From the NCBI GenBank assembly GCA_021464415.1, contig CM038470.1, positions 30,375,774 through 30,439,773 on the forward strand: DNA of 64,000 nucleotides, written 5' to 3'. Shown piece by piece: positions 12,481-24,800 of this stretch. The position numbers and the translations under genes were made by a program. Positions within the stretch are counted from its first letter, which is position 1; every line of letters starts with the position of its first letter. Source of the DNA: Lonicera japonica. Lineage: Eukaryota; Streptophyta; Magnoliopsida; Dipsacales; Caprifoliaceae. Under the pieces are notes generated by a model, which was given only the letters and a program-made list of their open reading frames with translations, did not search any database and had not been told where the DNA came from.

Positions 12481-12950
12481 ACAGTAAGACGGAGGCCTTT
12501 TTGAACTCCGATTACTCTTAAATTTGGAGAGAAGTTACAAGACATCTTGGGAAACATCATATCAAAAATTCAACTTGATCCAACGGTGGGATCCCGAAAG
12601 ACCGTACAGGTTAACTGTAAGTTCGTGATCCTGACCAAGTGTAGTCAAATAATCAAATAGAGGCCTTCCCAAACACTGATTGCCCTTAAATTTGAACGAA
12701 AGCTACAAAACATCTTGAGGAACAACATAACCAAAAATAAACTTTATCGAACGGTTAAAACCCCATTTACCATACGGGCAATCCAAAAGATCAGACGGTC
12801 AATCCACCACACGGGCAATTGGCCTTCTCGAGCTCCGATTGTGCTAAACTTTTGACAATAAGTAGATGACATCTTGAGGAACAACATATCCAAAAATTAG
12901 CTTAATCCAACAATTATAAATCGATTGACCGTACCGGCAATCCATAAGCT
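12481..12950. repeat. Three diverged ~165-bp tandem repeats
   Basis: Units start near 12490, 12660 and 12820. Each carries GAGGCCTTCCCGAACTCCGA-like, CTTAAATTTG-like, ACATCTTGAGGAACAACAT and ATCCAACGGTTA-like words in the same order. A fourth, single copy lies inside the preceding element (about 11180-11280). It is followed by further short CCGTACGGGCAATCC-like words to about 13060. No protein is apparent. Confidence 0.7.
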
Positions 12951-13740
12951 TGTGCAGAAGAATTGATTTTGCACCCGAAATGGGTTATGTGGTGACCGAA
13001 ACAGTTTATTGGATAACCCGTACGGGAAATCTAATCCTTTATACGGTATATCGAGTACCGAATGCTAAATCAAGTGCTATATAAGCCAGGGCCAAATTCT
13101 CAACAGTCGTTCATAATTATTCGGTAAAAACGCCCACTAAAAAGGCAGAGCAGAGTGAAAAACTTGTATTTTTATTATATCTTCATTTCTAGATTAGCAA
13201 AAACGTAGTGTAGAGATAGAAAACATTGTAATAGAATAGGTACACGAGTAAAAACTCCGTAACTCGTTTATAGTGTTTGTATTTTGACTGATCGATGAAT
13301 CAAAGCTTGTAACACATATATATTCTTCCGAAACAAAGTTCTGTATTCGCAATGGTATCATCTAAATTCTAATACGATGTAAATCCTACAAAAAAAATAT
13401 ATGTGTATATAATTATTCATATCCTGTATAAATTGTCAAAGCATGCCTAAATTGCTTTATATTTCTTCATTCCCGCATCAACTGTGTGTAGAATAGATCA
13501 GTACGATCCAAAAAAACTCCCATACATGCTTACAAATGCTTGTACATGTTTTGTTTCATACAAACTAGAGAAATATAAGAGATGCCTCATTAACCGTAAT
13601 TTTCTGTTTAAATGGCCATTTTTGCATCTGAAACCAGTAGGATTATTTTATGGATATTTAGCAATCCGTAAATATAATTCTTGGGTTAAAAACAGTAGAA
13701 AAAGATAAAAAAAAAAATAAAGATATACATGTCCATTTAA

Positions 13741-14020
13741 AAGCTGAAAGGGTGGTGCAGGTGCCTAACACCTTCCCATGTCGTAACATAGTTTTCAAAC
13801 TCATTTTGGTTGCGCAGACCGCATTGTACCCCAAAAGGATACAAAAACACACTTTTGTCTATTTTTTCAGAAAACGTATTGACGACTCGAAAACCGTTTC
13901 AAACCGCGTCGAGCGGTGGTGGAGGAGGGGGTCCCGTCAGGATTCAAACCGACTCGAAGACCGCATATGATTTCCAAGTCAATTCAATTGCAGATTTTCC
14001 CAGGAAAAGTCATTCGATGT
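13741..14020. other. Higher-GC unclassified stretch
   Basis: This segment is GC-richer than its surroundings (for example GGTGGTGGAGGAGGGGGTCC near 13913). It has two overlapping open frames of about 70 codons with no recognisable motifs. It looks like an old transposon or retroelement fragment, but I cannot name it. Confidence 0.35.
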
Positions 14021-14051
14021 AAGGTATATGGTAGTAAGCTCCCTCGAAAGG

Positions 14052-14080
14052 ATATATATATATATGTATATATATATATG
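14052..14080. repeat. (TA)n microsatellite
   Basis: Alternating TA run interrupted once by a G. Confidence 0.9.
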
Positions 14081-16000
14081 CTAGTTCTTGGCTAATTTTC
14101 TCTCCGAACATTTATAACGCGGGTTAAAATTTACAATCAAATTTACAAATATAACATTAAATTTTTTGAAATGCTACAACGAATACGATATAAGAAATAA
14201 CCACATGGGCACCTGTATGGTGCATACATTAAATAAATAAATAAAATGCCATATGGGTAAGAGACACCCGTATAATAATATCTCCGATGTAATCATGAAT
14301 TGTGTGAAAATGAGATGTCGCATAGGATTAATGGACAATGAATTAAAAAAATATCCTCCAATACAATTATCCATAATGACCTTAAAGATGATGCGGTAAA
14401 AATGAAAATAGATATTGTGAGGATGATCCTCTATTTTTAGAGGATTTTTTAGACAATGTCATAATGCAACATCATCATTTTTTTATATATTTTTCTTTTT
14501 TAAGTTTTTAAATATTTTAATTATAATTTTATAATTTATTTATTAATAAAAGTTACGCATAAAAAATATGAATCAAGACCTACCAAATAAGACCCATTTT
14601 ACACATAAAATTATTAGTTTTTTTTTATAAATTTATTAATAGAAATCTTTTTTAGTAATTTCATTTGAGATGGTTTTTCTAAAATTTTACCATGATTTTT
14701 TTTATAGCAAATAAAAAAGGCATATTTACATATTCATGCTCAGAAAATATTTAATTTATTTTTATATTAAAGATGCCCTAGATTTTTTTTTTATGAAATG
14801 ACACCTGTATACCTTTATAAGTGAAATTTAATCAATTGCTAAATTTATTTATTTTTTACTATACCACATTAAATTTATCTAGTAAATTGTCTTTATTATA
14901 AGTAAAAATTATAATAAATTTACCATAGTCGCCAGTGACAATTACCATGATTGGTGTGCAAATAATATATATCCGTGGCCTACGTGGCTTAATATCTAGT
15001 GTCTGATGTTGCTCTTGGCCCCAAACCACTTTATTATGAGCCCTTCGAGATTTGTGCAACTCGTTATGCTCTTAACTTCAAGGACTTAATTATTAATTAT
15101 TATTTATTATTATTATTCATGTAGAAAGAGACAACTTCCCTTTCCCTAAGTTCTCTCATTCTTGTAAGTTCCTCCTCTTCCCTGCGTCTGAAACTATGCT
15201 CTTAACTTCAAGAATTCATGGTTGCAGTATCTCCATTACTTACTGTTTGTTGCCTTTTCTTTTTTATTCCTTGCTCAATGGTGCTTACTTCTGCTTTTAT
15301 TTTATGGGTGCCCTTCATTTGTGTTTAATCTTTGTGGGTTTTTGTGATTCTTGTGCACATGTTTATTTAGTAGATTGATGACACAAAATCTAAATCACTT
15401 TTTTAAGTCTCAATCCTGTAGAATTATTGTTCTTTTTCAAACTTTTAAATGCAAATTAGGTGATTTTTTTTAAGCAATGTTATACTTTTTGAGTATTCTT
15501 ACCATATTTTTACGTAAATTGTACCTTCACAAGATATAACTAAAATACAATTCATGTTATACACCCGGCAAAAATATGCGAAAGAAGAGGAATATTTTTT
15601 TTTACCTTTAACTTCTGTAATACATTTATGTTATATTTGAGCGGTAACTTATACTAAAGGCACTATTGCGACCGGACTTCTGAAGAAGTATGAAATTGAC
15701 GGGAACAGAACAATTTAAGGAATAACAACACGATCACAAGAAGTTACATACATGTGCGAAGAATTGATTAAAATTTCGAACCCATCAACTCCTTTTACAG
15801 GGGTTTTCCTTTCCCAGGCATGCTACTAATCCTATCTGGATTCCTAGTAATTTTAGAATTCAAGTATACTAAACAAGCCTAAACTTTCTACGACTACAAG
15901 ACAAGCAAAGCCGAAACCAACTAGAAATTGAAGACATAATAAGCTAAAATGCACCGAATGCGTTGTCATCTAGTTTACCCTCTATACCGCTTTCATCTAA
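14081..16000. other. Intergenic, AT-rich; no gene recognised
   Basis: No coding signal of known type. An 18-base word, TATGCTCTTAACTTCAAG, occurs twice (about 15066 and 15193), flanking a CT-rich stretch that could be a 5' leader. No downstream exon could be tied to it. Confidence 0.4.
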
Positions 16001-16019
16001 ACCCTCCAATCTCTATCGT

Positions 16020-16385
16020 TGATGATGTTCTAATAATCCCTACGAGTTCCTAGGACAGCAAAGGAGGACTAGCGCCTAGGGATTAGTCGGACTAACGATT
16101 TCTATATTTATTAATTATTTAACATAACATAATATATATACAATTTAACTATACTTCTAAAATGACATTAAGAGCTTATTAAACAAATATTCCCATTATT
16201 CTAACATGAAAAATAATAGTCTGTAAATCAAAAGGCAGTGAAAGACGACATTATTCTTGCCAAATCGCCGTCCCGCAAGACTAAGCGGCCGCCCAGCTAG
16301 GCTAAGCAACAGAAGACTAAGCGGCTGCCTAGCTAGGCTAAGCAACAGACCACCTTCGAGCGCCTAGGTGAGGACTTTTAGAACA
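16020..16385. mobile_element. CTAGGCG-rich repeat, copy 1
   Basis: The ends are rich in CTAGG/GCCTAGG words (GCGCCTAGGGATTAGTCGG at left; GCGCCTAGGTGAGGACTTTT then AGAACACG at right). The core contains CTTCTAAAATGACATTAAGA, almost the same as the repeat at 34413-34728. A short internal duplication (GACTAAGCGG and TAGCTAGGCTAAGCAACAGA) is visible at about 16280-16350. Confidence 0.6.
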
Positions 16386-16674
16386 CGTACTGATCCTTTG
16401 TACATTCATCTTATATCTCTGATCTTTTGCCCCTTATATAAATTTAAGATATTATCCTGACATATGCCAAAGGCATTATATATATTTTTATTGCAATTTT
16501 ATGGGAAAAAAACATCGTTTATCTAAGTCATCCACTCATTTATCCCTTACACATTCATCTCGACTCTTAAAGGTGCATCTTTTATCTCAGCCCTTTTATT
16601 CCTTATAAGGTATTAAGAATAATTCATCTCGCCCCTTAAAAATGCATCTTTAAACTCAGCCGTTTTATTCCTTA

Positions 16675-17237
16675 GAGCATGTACAGCGGGTAGGGCAAAT
16701 AGATAAATTTACCCTACCCCTCTTCGCAACGAAGGAATTTGGATGGACAAAATTTAGCTGGTAGGGTAGAGAACAACTAAATTTACCATTCTCTTAAATT
16801 TTAGCCTATACGGGTATGGGTCACTCGTATGGCTCATACGAGTATGCCACTTTCGTATTAGATTGAAAAAAAACCCCATACACTCGTATGATCATTTAAA
16901 TTTATCTTTTTAAAAAAAAAAAAAAAATCCCAATACGGGCTGCAAGCTCCTCATATGATTATATATATATATTTTTTTTGTTATATAAAGTCATACGGCT
17001 AGCATCTCTTCGTACGGATATTTTGACTTTTTGAATTTTTTTTTTTTAATAAACCCATACGAGCGTGTGAGCCTTGTATGGGTATTTTTTTTTTTTTTTT
17101 TAAGCAGAAAAACCATACGGGTGAAGTTCACTCGTATGACTATTTTTTTTTACCATTTACGCTGTGTCCTGCTTTCAAACTTAAGAAGTTGTATGCTAAA
17201 TTTGGCCTAAATTTTAGACTTTCTGTTGTGGATGCTC
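16675..17237. mobile_element. Tourist-like MITE containing a hairpin array (563 bp)
   Basis: The ends GAGCATGTACAGC and, reverse-complemented, GAGCATCCACAACAG form short inverted repeats flanked by TTA on both sides. Inside are six CATACGGG...CTCGTATG type dyads at about 16810, 16873, 16931, 16989, 17052 and 17111. The last five are spaced 58-63 bp and separated by poly-T/A. There is no coding capacity. Confidence 0.7.
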
Positions 17238-17759
17238 TTATAAAGGAATGAGAACCACCCTCCCTTATTATACAGAAATTGACATTCATCAGCATTTTAA
17301 CAGTACCCATATCATTTAGGCCCTTGTTTTTGCATGGATCATATGATGTTTACTTTATTTCATCTAAGTTGATCAACTTCAAATTTTGACCATTTTAATA
17401 TAAATTTTTGTACTGTATTTTAAGTAATTGAATTTTATATCGTGATCTTATATTCTTTAATTTCAAATGTTTCTACAAATTTGCTGAACATTTGTAACTT
17501 TTTTATATTTGTTCATTTTTGCACCCATAATCTAATATTGATGATCTTTACATGTTTTTTTCTAAATTTTAGCAACCAAATAACGCATCATCCTAATTTT
17601 GTATTTATTTGGTTATATGCATGTATCACTATATATATCTGTAAGCTATAATGCAAATATAAGTACATGTATACTCTATTGGTGGAGTATTAAGGGCATA
17701 TTTGATTAGTTTACGTAAAAAGAGCTAGATTCCTTGGAATTTTTCTTCATGGAAGACCG
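17238..17759. other. Spacer upstream of the BPC-like frame
   Basis: AT-rich sequence that may contain the promoter of the adjacent reading frame. No convincing TATA or leader boundary stands out. Confidence 0.35.
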
Positions 17760-17831
17760 TTGATGGTACAACTAATCCATTTACTCGTGACAAATAGGAT
17801 CCTAAGACCCGAAAATTCTCAATCAAATCTC

Positions 17832-18455
17832 ATGTCTGAAGCTAGCAACAGACGAGGATCTTTTCAACATTTCCCCAGGCCATTTAAGCCGGGAATTTAT
17901 TTCCCTTCACCAGATTTAAACTTCTCCGCCCCGTTTCAATCGTCTCACCCAAAATACGGCTTCGCAGCTGTTCCCCTCCGTTCCGTTCCCCCACCAAATG
18001 ACACTAACCCAACCAAGACCAAGAGAAAGGACCCATCTTCAAAAAAATCTAATTTATCACCAAAAAAACCCAAAAAGAACTCTTCAAATACTAAAACCCC
18101 AGAGCCCAAAAACGTGGAGAGGAAAAATCCTAACACGGGTTTCGATAAAGTCACCATAGATATCTCAAAAGTACCACCCCCGTTCTGTTCTTGCACGGGG
18201 TCCGCTAGGGCATGCTATAAATGTGGGGCCAGTGGGTGGTAGTCCTCGTGTTGCACCTCCTCTGTGTCTGACTACCCTCTCCCCATGAGACCGTCTAGGC
18301 CGGGGCTCCGCTTGTCGGGGAGGAAAATGAGCAATGGGGCATACCAGAAGCTTGTGTATAAGCTAATAGCAAAGGGCCACAATGCTTCTCAGGCAGTTGA
18401 TTTGAAGGACCATTGGGGTAAACATGGTACTAACAAGTTTGTAACAATCAAATAA
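17832..18455 (+). pseudogene. BASIC PENTACYSTEINE (BBR/BPC) transcription-factor-like frame with in-frame stop
   Basis: From the ATG at 17832 (MSEASNRRG; an in-frame ATG also exists at 17760) the frame runs through a Pro/Ser region and a Lys-rich, NLS-like stretch (KKPKKNSSNTKT). It then enters the conserved GAGA-binding domain: TIDISKVPPPFCSCTG, ACYKCGASGW, SSCCTSSVSDYPLPM, GRKMSNGAYQKL, VDLKDHWGKHGTNKFVTIK and a TAA at 18453-18455. At 18240-18242 a TAG sits exactly where the family has Gln in GGWQSSCC (CAG to TAG). The conserved Trp of CYKWG is Cys here. The rest of the domain stays in frame. As written, the product would lose most of the DNA-binding domain, so I call it a recent pseudogene. 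A sequence error or allelic variant remains possible. Confidence 0.8.
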
Positions 18456-19544
18456 AGTGAAGATCAGGTGATTCCCGCTGTTTAGTGTATTATCAGCTTG
18501 TTTATTTTGCACTTCTTGTTTAGTTTGTGTTGATGTATATATATGTTAGACATACTTGGGAATGTAGCTTGTGAATATGGTAGGCTCTAGTTTTGTTTGT
18601 TCTCTTAATATTATCATGTTTTGGGTGATCTGACTTTTGTGTTTATATTTACTTTTCTTGTTTCCTTTAGAAAATCCGCATACGAAAAATCCATCTTGAC
18701 GACTTGCTTTTGCTCTGACTCTGCTAGTTCTTATGAAATACCCCATATTTAATTACATGGTGAAACTCGCTTCCTTGATTTCAAATCTGCAATCTCTCAC
18801 TCATTGAAAGGCTGCACTTAGCAATGAGCTAGAAGCTCATGTGCATATGCAAAATTGCAATTTTAAATTTTAAAAATTACAAAAACTTTAACCAAACGTT
18901 ATCTTGTATTTCAATTTGCAGAAACTTGTAGCACTTTTATTGGAGATTGAGGGTTTGTACCAAAAGTAACCGCTCTCTCTCCCTCGCACTTAATATAGTA
19001 GCATACAACTCGTATCAAACTTGATATTTGTGCAATATTATACATGAAAATTGTGAGGCCTGAGTTTGTTGAGGGTGGGTAAACTTGTGTTCATAGTAGA
19101 GGTTGCAAGTTCAAATCTTGGCAGATGTATTATTTATGGATAACCGTTAACTTATACTCACGCTAGAAGATAGATACTTCACCGGTATCAAATTAAGAGT
19201 GGAAGTGAGATATAATGTATGTGTAGTGAAGAGTTTCATACTTTACTATTTGCCAAGAAACTCCAATGTTACAGTGTTCTTCTTAAATCTTATCTCTGCT
19301 TATACTTTTTCTACATTACAGGTCTCGACATAAATAACAAGTTTGGAAACTCAATAAATACATAGGGGAGTGTTTCATCCTTATTAAGTACAACCTAACA
19401 CTCAACTGAAACATTTTTTAAGTTGTGGGACAAAGTAAAATCTGAATTTAGAAGGAAAAAAAAAAAGAGTAGGGACAAGATTGAAGGAGAAGAAGAGATA
19501 CCCATTTAGATAACTTAAATACATTTTAAGTACATAATTTTTGT
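18456..19544. other. Spacer between BPC-like frame and PRK 3' end
   Basis: No gene is recognised. At about 19050-19210 a stretch with a pol III B-box-like word (GCAAGTTCAAATCTTGG) may be a worn SINE fragment; no target duplication was seen. Confidence 0.35.
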
Positions 19545-21829
19545 TTAAGCTTTCGTGGCTTCAAGTGGAGCCGACGCCTTAGCGGCGATGAGTTGCTCGT
19601 AGAGGTCTCTGATTTTTAAACCAACGATGGTTTGGAAGAGACCAGTGCCGTTGTTACTACCAGGAAAGTCCGAGTGTTTTAGCATCTGCTGCGTCACCTC
19701 GCCGTAGAACTTGGTGGAGATGCTGCTTAAGTGGCTTTCGACATAGATGAGTTCATCTAATCTGTCGAATTGTCCATCCATCTCCAACACTGACACCTGT
19801 GTGAAAAAAATTGAGAACCGTAAACATCACACAAGTTGAAGCATGTTGTGCGTCGAAAGATACTTATAAATTGGATTTCGGTTCTTCAAACTCCAAAACG
19901 ACAAAACCAGGACGATCATTTTGAACTCATCTAATCCAACATTCAATTGGATATTGGATTCAACATTTCAAACTGAACTTAGACTGAAATGGATGCAGAT
20001 GGCCTAAACTATAATCAACATTCCCTTCTTTCCAAATTAGGAAACACTAGAATGCCACTTCTTTTTTTGGAATATGACTATTGTACCCTATCTCGCGCGA
20101 CAACTATTTTGTTTAAACCTACTAATGTCAAATATAAACTCTTAATTTAAGACGGAAGAAATATTAGAAATGATTAAGAAGAAGAAACGGCGTAGTATAA
20201 TAATACCTCATGGCCATAGTAGGAGTCAGGGCCGTAGGCAAACTTGATGCCGGGGTAAGAGCAAGTGAGCTTCCTTCCACAGGGGATCCAAGAGATAGTA
20301 GAGCCCTCGTCAAAGAGATACACGGGATTGAAATGCTTCACTCCCTCTTTCATTATCAGCTTCACTCTCAACACCTTCCCTTCGTTGTCGTCCGGTATCA
20401 GTTCCGTCGGCAACACCTCGATTACGGCATCTGCGTATTGCTTTTGTGGATCTACAGAACAAAATGGTAAAGAATTCAGTATGTATGCCTGAGGGCCGAT
20501 CCCGAAATATACTGGCAAATGTTGATACTATGGGGCCGTTTATTCCACAGATAATACTGAGAGCTCGTTTGGTTCGAACTTTTGAGCTTTTCGGGAATCC
20601 TAAATTCCATTTCATTAAGATTTTGTTATTTGATTGGAGTTTTAGATAGGAATTTAGGATTCTTAGGAAACCTAAATTTTCCTATTTTACCAAATTTCAT
20701 TCCCTTATAAATTGGGAGGAAACCTTGAATTCCCTTTTGGAGAAATCCTCATTTTTTTTACTAGAAAATGATTTTTTTTTTCAGAAAATGAAAAAAAATA
20801 TAATTTTTTCCAGAAAACGAAAATATTATATTTTTTCCCAGAAAAGGAAAATATTGTTTTTTCCAAAAAATGAAAATAAATATATTTTTTCCCAGAAAAT
20901 GAAAAAAAAATAATTTTTTTCGCCAATTTCATTCCTAAAACTCCAACCAAACGAGCATTAATGGACTGGAACAAAGGATGCCAGGAATAAAGGTTTCCTG
21001 GCATCTATAATGCCAATTCCATTCCTAAAGTTCGAACCAAACGAACCCTAAGGGTGCAGTTGGTTGGTGTACAGAGTTAAGACAAAATCTTGTAACAATT
21101 TTTTTTTTTTTAAGTCCATTGTAAATAAAATTAACTCAAACACAAGAATCATATAATTGTAGAAAATTTACCAAATTAGGCGACTTCTCACCAAAATAAA
21201 ATTAGTTATATTAGCCTAACTAACTTTTAAGATTGACTACAAATTGAAAATAACCAAACATTTTAAATTTCTTTACTCTAGAGCAGTGGCATAGCTCATG
21301 GATTTAGTTAATGGGGTCATCATTAATGCATTTACCAATATCACACCAATTGTAGCAACCGAAATTATCAATAGAAGAAAATGGGTAAATAGCAATGCTA
21401 CTCGGCCCCAAAAAAAAAACATAATAATAACCGTAAATATATCCGTCGATCAAAATGCATTTAATTAAGACACAATTTTCGGACACTTTTTTAGATATAT
21501 TTTCAGTTGAAGAGTATTTCTTACGAAAAATATGTTTGCCCTACGTACTTTTATTTTTATTTTATTTTTTGTTTTATTTGCCTCCGCCAATAACTATTTT
21601 TTCTATAGTTATGTGATTTTAATTATACATATTAACTCAAATGTATTCTACACCTTATTTATATATCTATTTTAAATATTAAGTCAGGTCATTAGAACTC
21701 ACAATGGTAAAAGGCTATGCCCCTTGTTTAGAGGCTTAAAGAGAAAATGCCAAATAAATGATGAATAAACACCAAATTAAGAAACAGGAAAATGAGAAGA
21801 AAGAGAATATAGTCAGGTGTAGATCTGGG

Positions 21830-21874
<45 letters not shown>

Positions 21875-24800
21875 AAATAAGAAGAAAAATAGAGATGAGT
21901 AAGTGGAGGCTGACCAGAGAATGGGAGTACTGTGGGGAAAGGTGGTTGACGCTGGGTTATGGGGACTAAACCGTGGACTGCTATTTTACTAGTCAACAAA
22001 ATTTTATTTTTATATTAAACTGTATTGAGACTATAAATTATGTATCGGTAAAATTAATTTTTTTAAAATAATATATAAGAATAAAGAGTTATTATAATTA
22101 TTGCTACTTAATTTTAAGTTAGGTATTTCAAACTCTAATCCAGTATTAAAAAAAAGACTATTTATCATGTTACGGCCCAACAATTCTACCTAACTTAATA
22201 TAAACAGTCCAAAAATTCAAAATTATATATGCCATACTTATACTCAACATATAAAGCAAAAGTGTTGCTAGTTTTTTGTACTTTTGACTGATTTTGAGCA
22301 CAAATATGTGGTGTTGGTAAGGTTAAGATATTAAAATTCCGGTGCAAGAATAAAAGGTTTTATATAACTAGACAAATATTAGATCACCATAATCAATTAA
22401 ATAATCTTGTTAATTAGACTTATGGTAGTAAAATTGATAGAGATGATGTATAGTTTGAACTATAAAAATGAGAATGTGATTTACCAATATAAGCATCAAA
22501 ATCTGGTTTTCTGGCTTCAATGCTGGCTTTGATACTTTCAAGACTGTGTCCTCTCTCAGCCATGTCTCTCTGCAATTCATCAAACACCATTAATTTTTTA
22601 TTTTTTTCAAGGAAAGAGTTAATGAAGCTAAAGTAAAAGATATCATCCTACAGCGACGAAAATTACTCTAAAATATAATTAGATTATATTCTTTTAGCGT
22701 GATTTTGAGATAGATTAGATTCTAAAATACAATAATGATTTTCGTTATTCCGGAAGAGTTAAATGTATCTCATTTTTCTATTGGATTAGAAGGGGTTAGT
22801 TTGCTTATTTTTATTTTTAGATATAAGTGATGCAATTAATTATATTTTACTTAGGAAAGAGCTATTAATCACCTGAATTTTCCATGCGAATTTAACCTCA
22901 TTGCTGATGTCCAAGTATATACTGAAGTCCAAGAGGTCCCTCACCCTTTCATCGTACCTACAAATTTTGTCCAAAAAACATGTTGATGATAAAATATTTG
23001 CGCAAATTTAAATCATTCCCACCAAATAAATAAAAAGCTCATCTAACAAGGAAATTGATAAACACAGCAAAAATAGTTAACTCAATGGTAGAATTGAAAA
23101 ATTACGCATCTAAGTAAAAGTTATAAATGCGTGTAAAACTACTAAATCTTACAACGGTACTATAACTTGAACCTTGCCCAATAAAAATATTCATTTAATG
23201 AAGTAAATAAGTAATTACTAATTTGCACTTGTTTAATAATCAATATAGTATAAGGACTTTTCATTACTCATTTAGTAGGTTGTTAAAGTTACCAATGTTG
23301 TGCTTCGCAATGGTCATTTTTTCTCAATAATCACAATTATGGTCCCCACTATTTTGATTGGCTACATATTAAATTTTTTTAATTTTAAAATAAGAGAGTG
23401 AAAGATTATTTAAAATTTGAAAACATTCTCTTTATTTTTAGGATGTTTTATTGGAACCCACAAATTTATTCTTTTCACCCCAATTTTAGATTTCTTTCAT
23501 CTCACCCCACTATTTTTTTTTAAATACTTGCAACTCACCCACCAAGTGGGGATGAGTTTACAAAACTGATTGACCGCATAAAATAAAGGTTCAAAACTAA
23601 TAGTGACGGAAACTGTTAAAAAAGTATTTGTCACTGAAGCTAACAAATTAACAAAGATTTGTATTCCAATAACGCAATAAAATCCATACCTAAAACTAAC
23701 TAATTACAAATGAAAATAATAAAATATGCATGTTACAACATTTGTAAACTTGCTACATAGGCTTGAAAAAAAAATCAAGATATATTCCTTATTTCATATA
23801 GTTTGATTTATTGCTAAATTTTTTCTTATTTATACTACTCCTGGTCCTAAATTGTGGGGGCATATAATTAATTTGAGTGCTAAAATCACCGTATACTTTT
23901 AGATTTTAAAAATAAAAAAATAACCTAAGTATATGTCATAATTGAATCTTTTTGTATTTTTACTCAGCTCATTAGGAGAACTAGTTTTCAAGAACTATTC
24001 AAACTTTATTGTACTAGAATATAATTAAAATTGTATATAACCTGAAACTATACATATTCACAATAACGCAAATTTTGACCATTTCAATTCCACCGAAAAT
24101 CCAATGACAATCACAAATTGTATTTAATTTGAAATTTTAAAATGAAATATAAATCCGCAATTTTAACAAAATCTCTATTCTAGAACATGTATACTCGTTA
24201 AGGAAAAGAAAGCAAATTAATTGAGAGAAAGAGAATCAAAGGAGAAAAAGGGAGTAAAAAAAGAAAACCAACGACCTCCATTAGCGAATTGAAAGAAAGT
24301 AATTAAGAGAATACTGAATGACATATAGAAAAGAGAGAGAGAGAGAGAGAGAGATCTAGCTAATTTTTAGGGTACTATTGGTGGGGTATGTTTTTAGGGT
24401 TAATATTTTCATAGCTAAAAATGTTACGTGGGGTGAGAAGTTTTAATTAAGTGAGTGCATTTAAAATCACCTTATTTTTATCATGCCAATATTTTGATAT
24501 TAAGAAATGTTGTTAACTTTGATTAGTAAGAATGTGGATTTGATTATTGGTTAAAACATTGCTAAATTTTGATTATGCCATTGGAATTAGATTTTTAAGT
24601 AACATTTTTAAATTTGGTTATAATTGTTAGTTTGATTACATTATTAGAGATACTCTAAACCTCTCAAGTTACCGTATTACTCCACAGCACAAAATTTCAG
24701 AAATATCCCTTAAAAAATAAGAAGACCAAGATCCAATTTTCATGAGAATGAAAAGAAAATTTTGGTTGGAAAATGAAAATAAATAATATACATACATACA

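Noticed and set aside
13130..13480. Possible LTR/primer-binding region (ATGGTATCATC at about 13352)
   Set aside because: The match to the initiator-tRNA binding site is too weak and no second LTR or polyprotein was found.
16801..17150. Regularly spaced short palindromes resembling a CRISPR array
   Set aside because: Spacers are poly-T/A rather than unique, the units are diverged, and the locus is a plant MITE.
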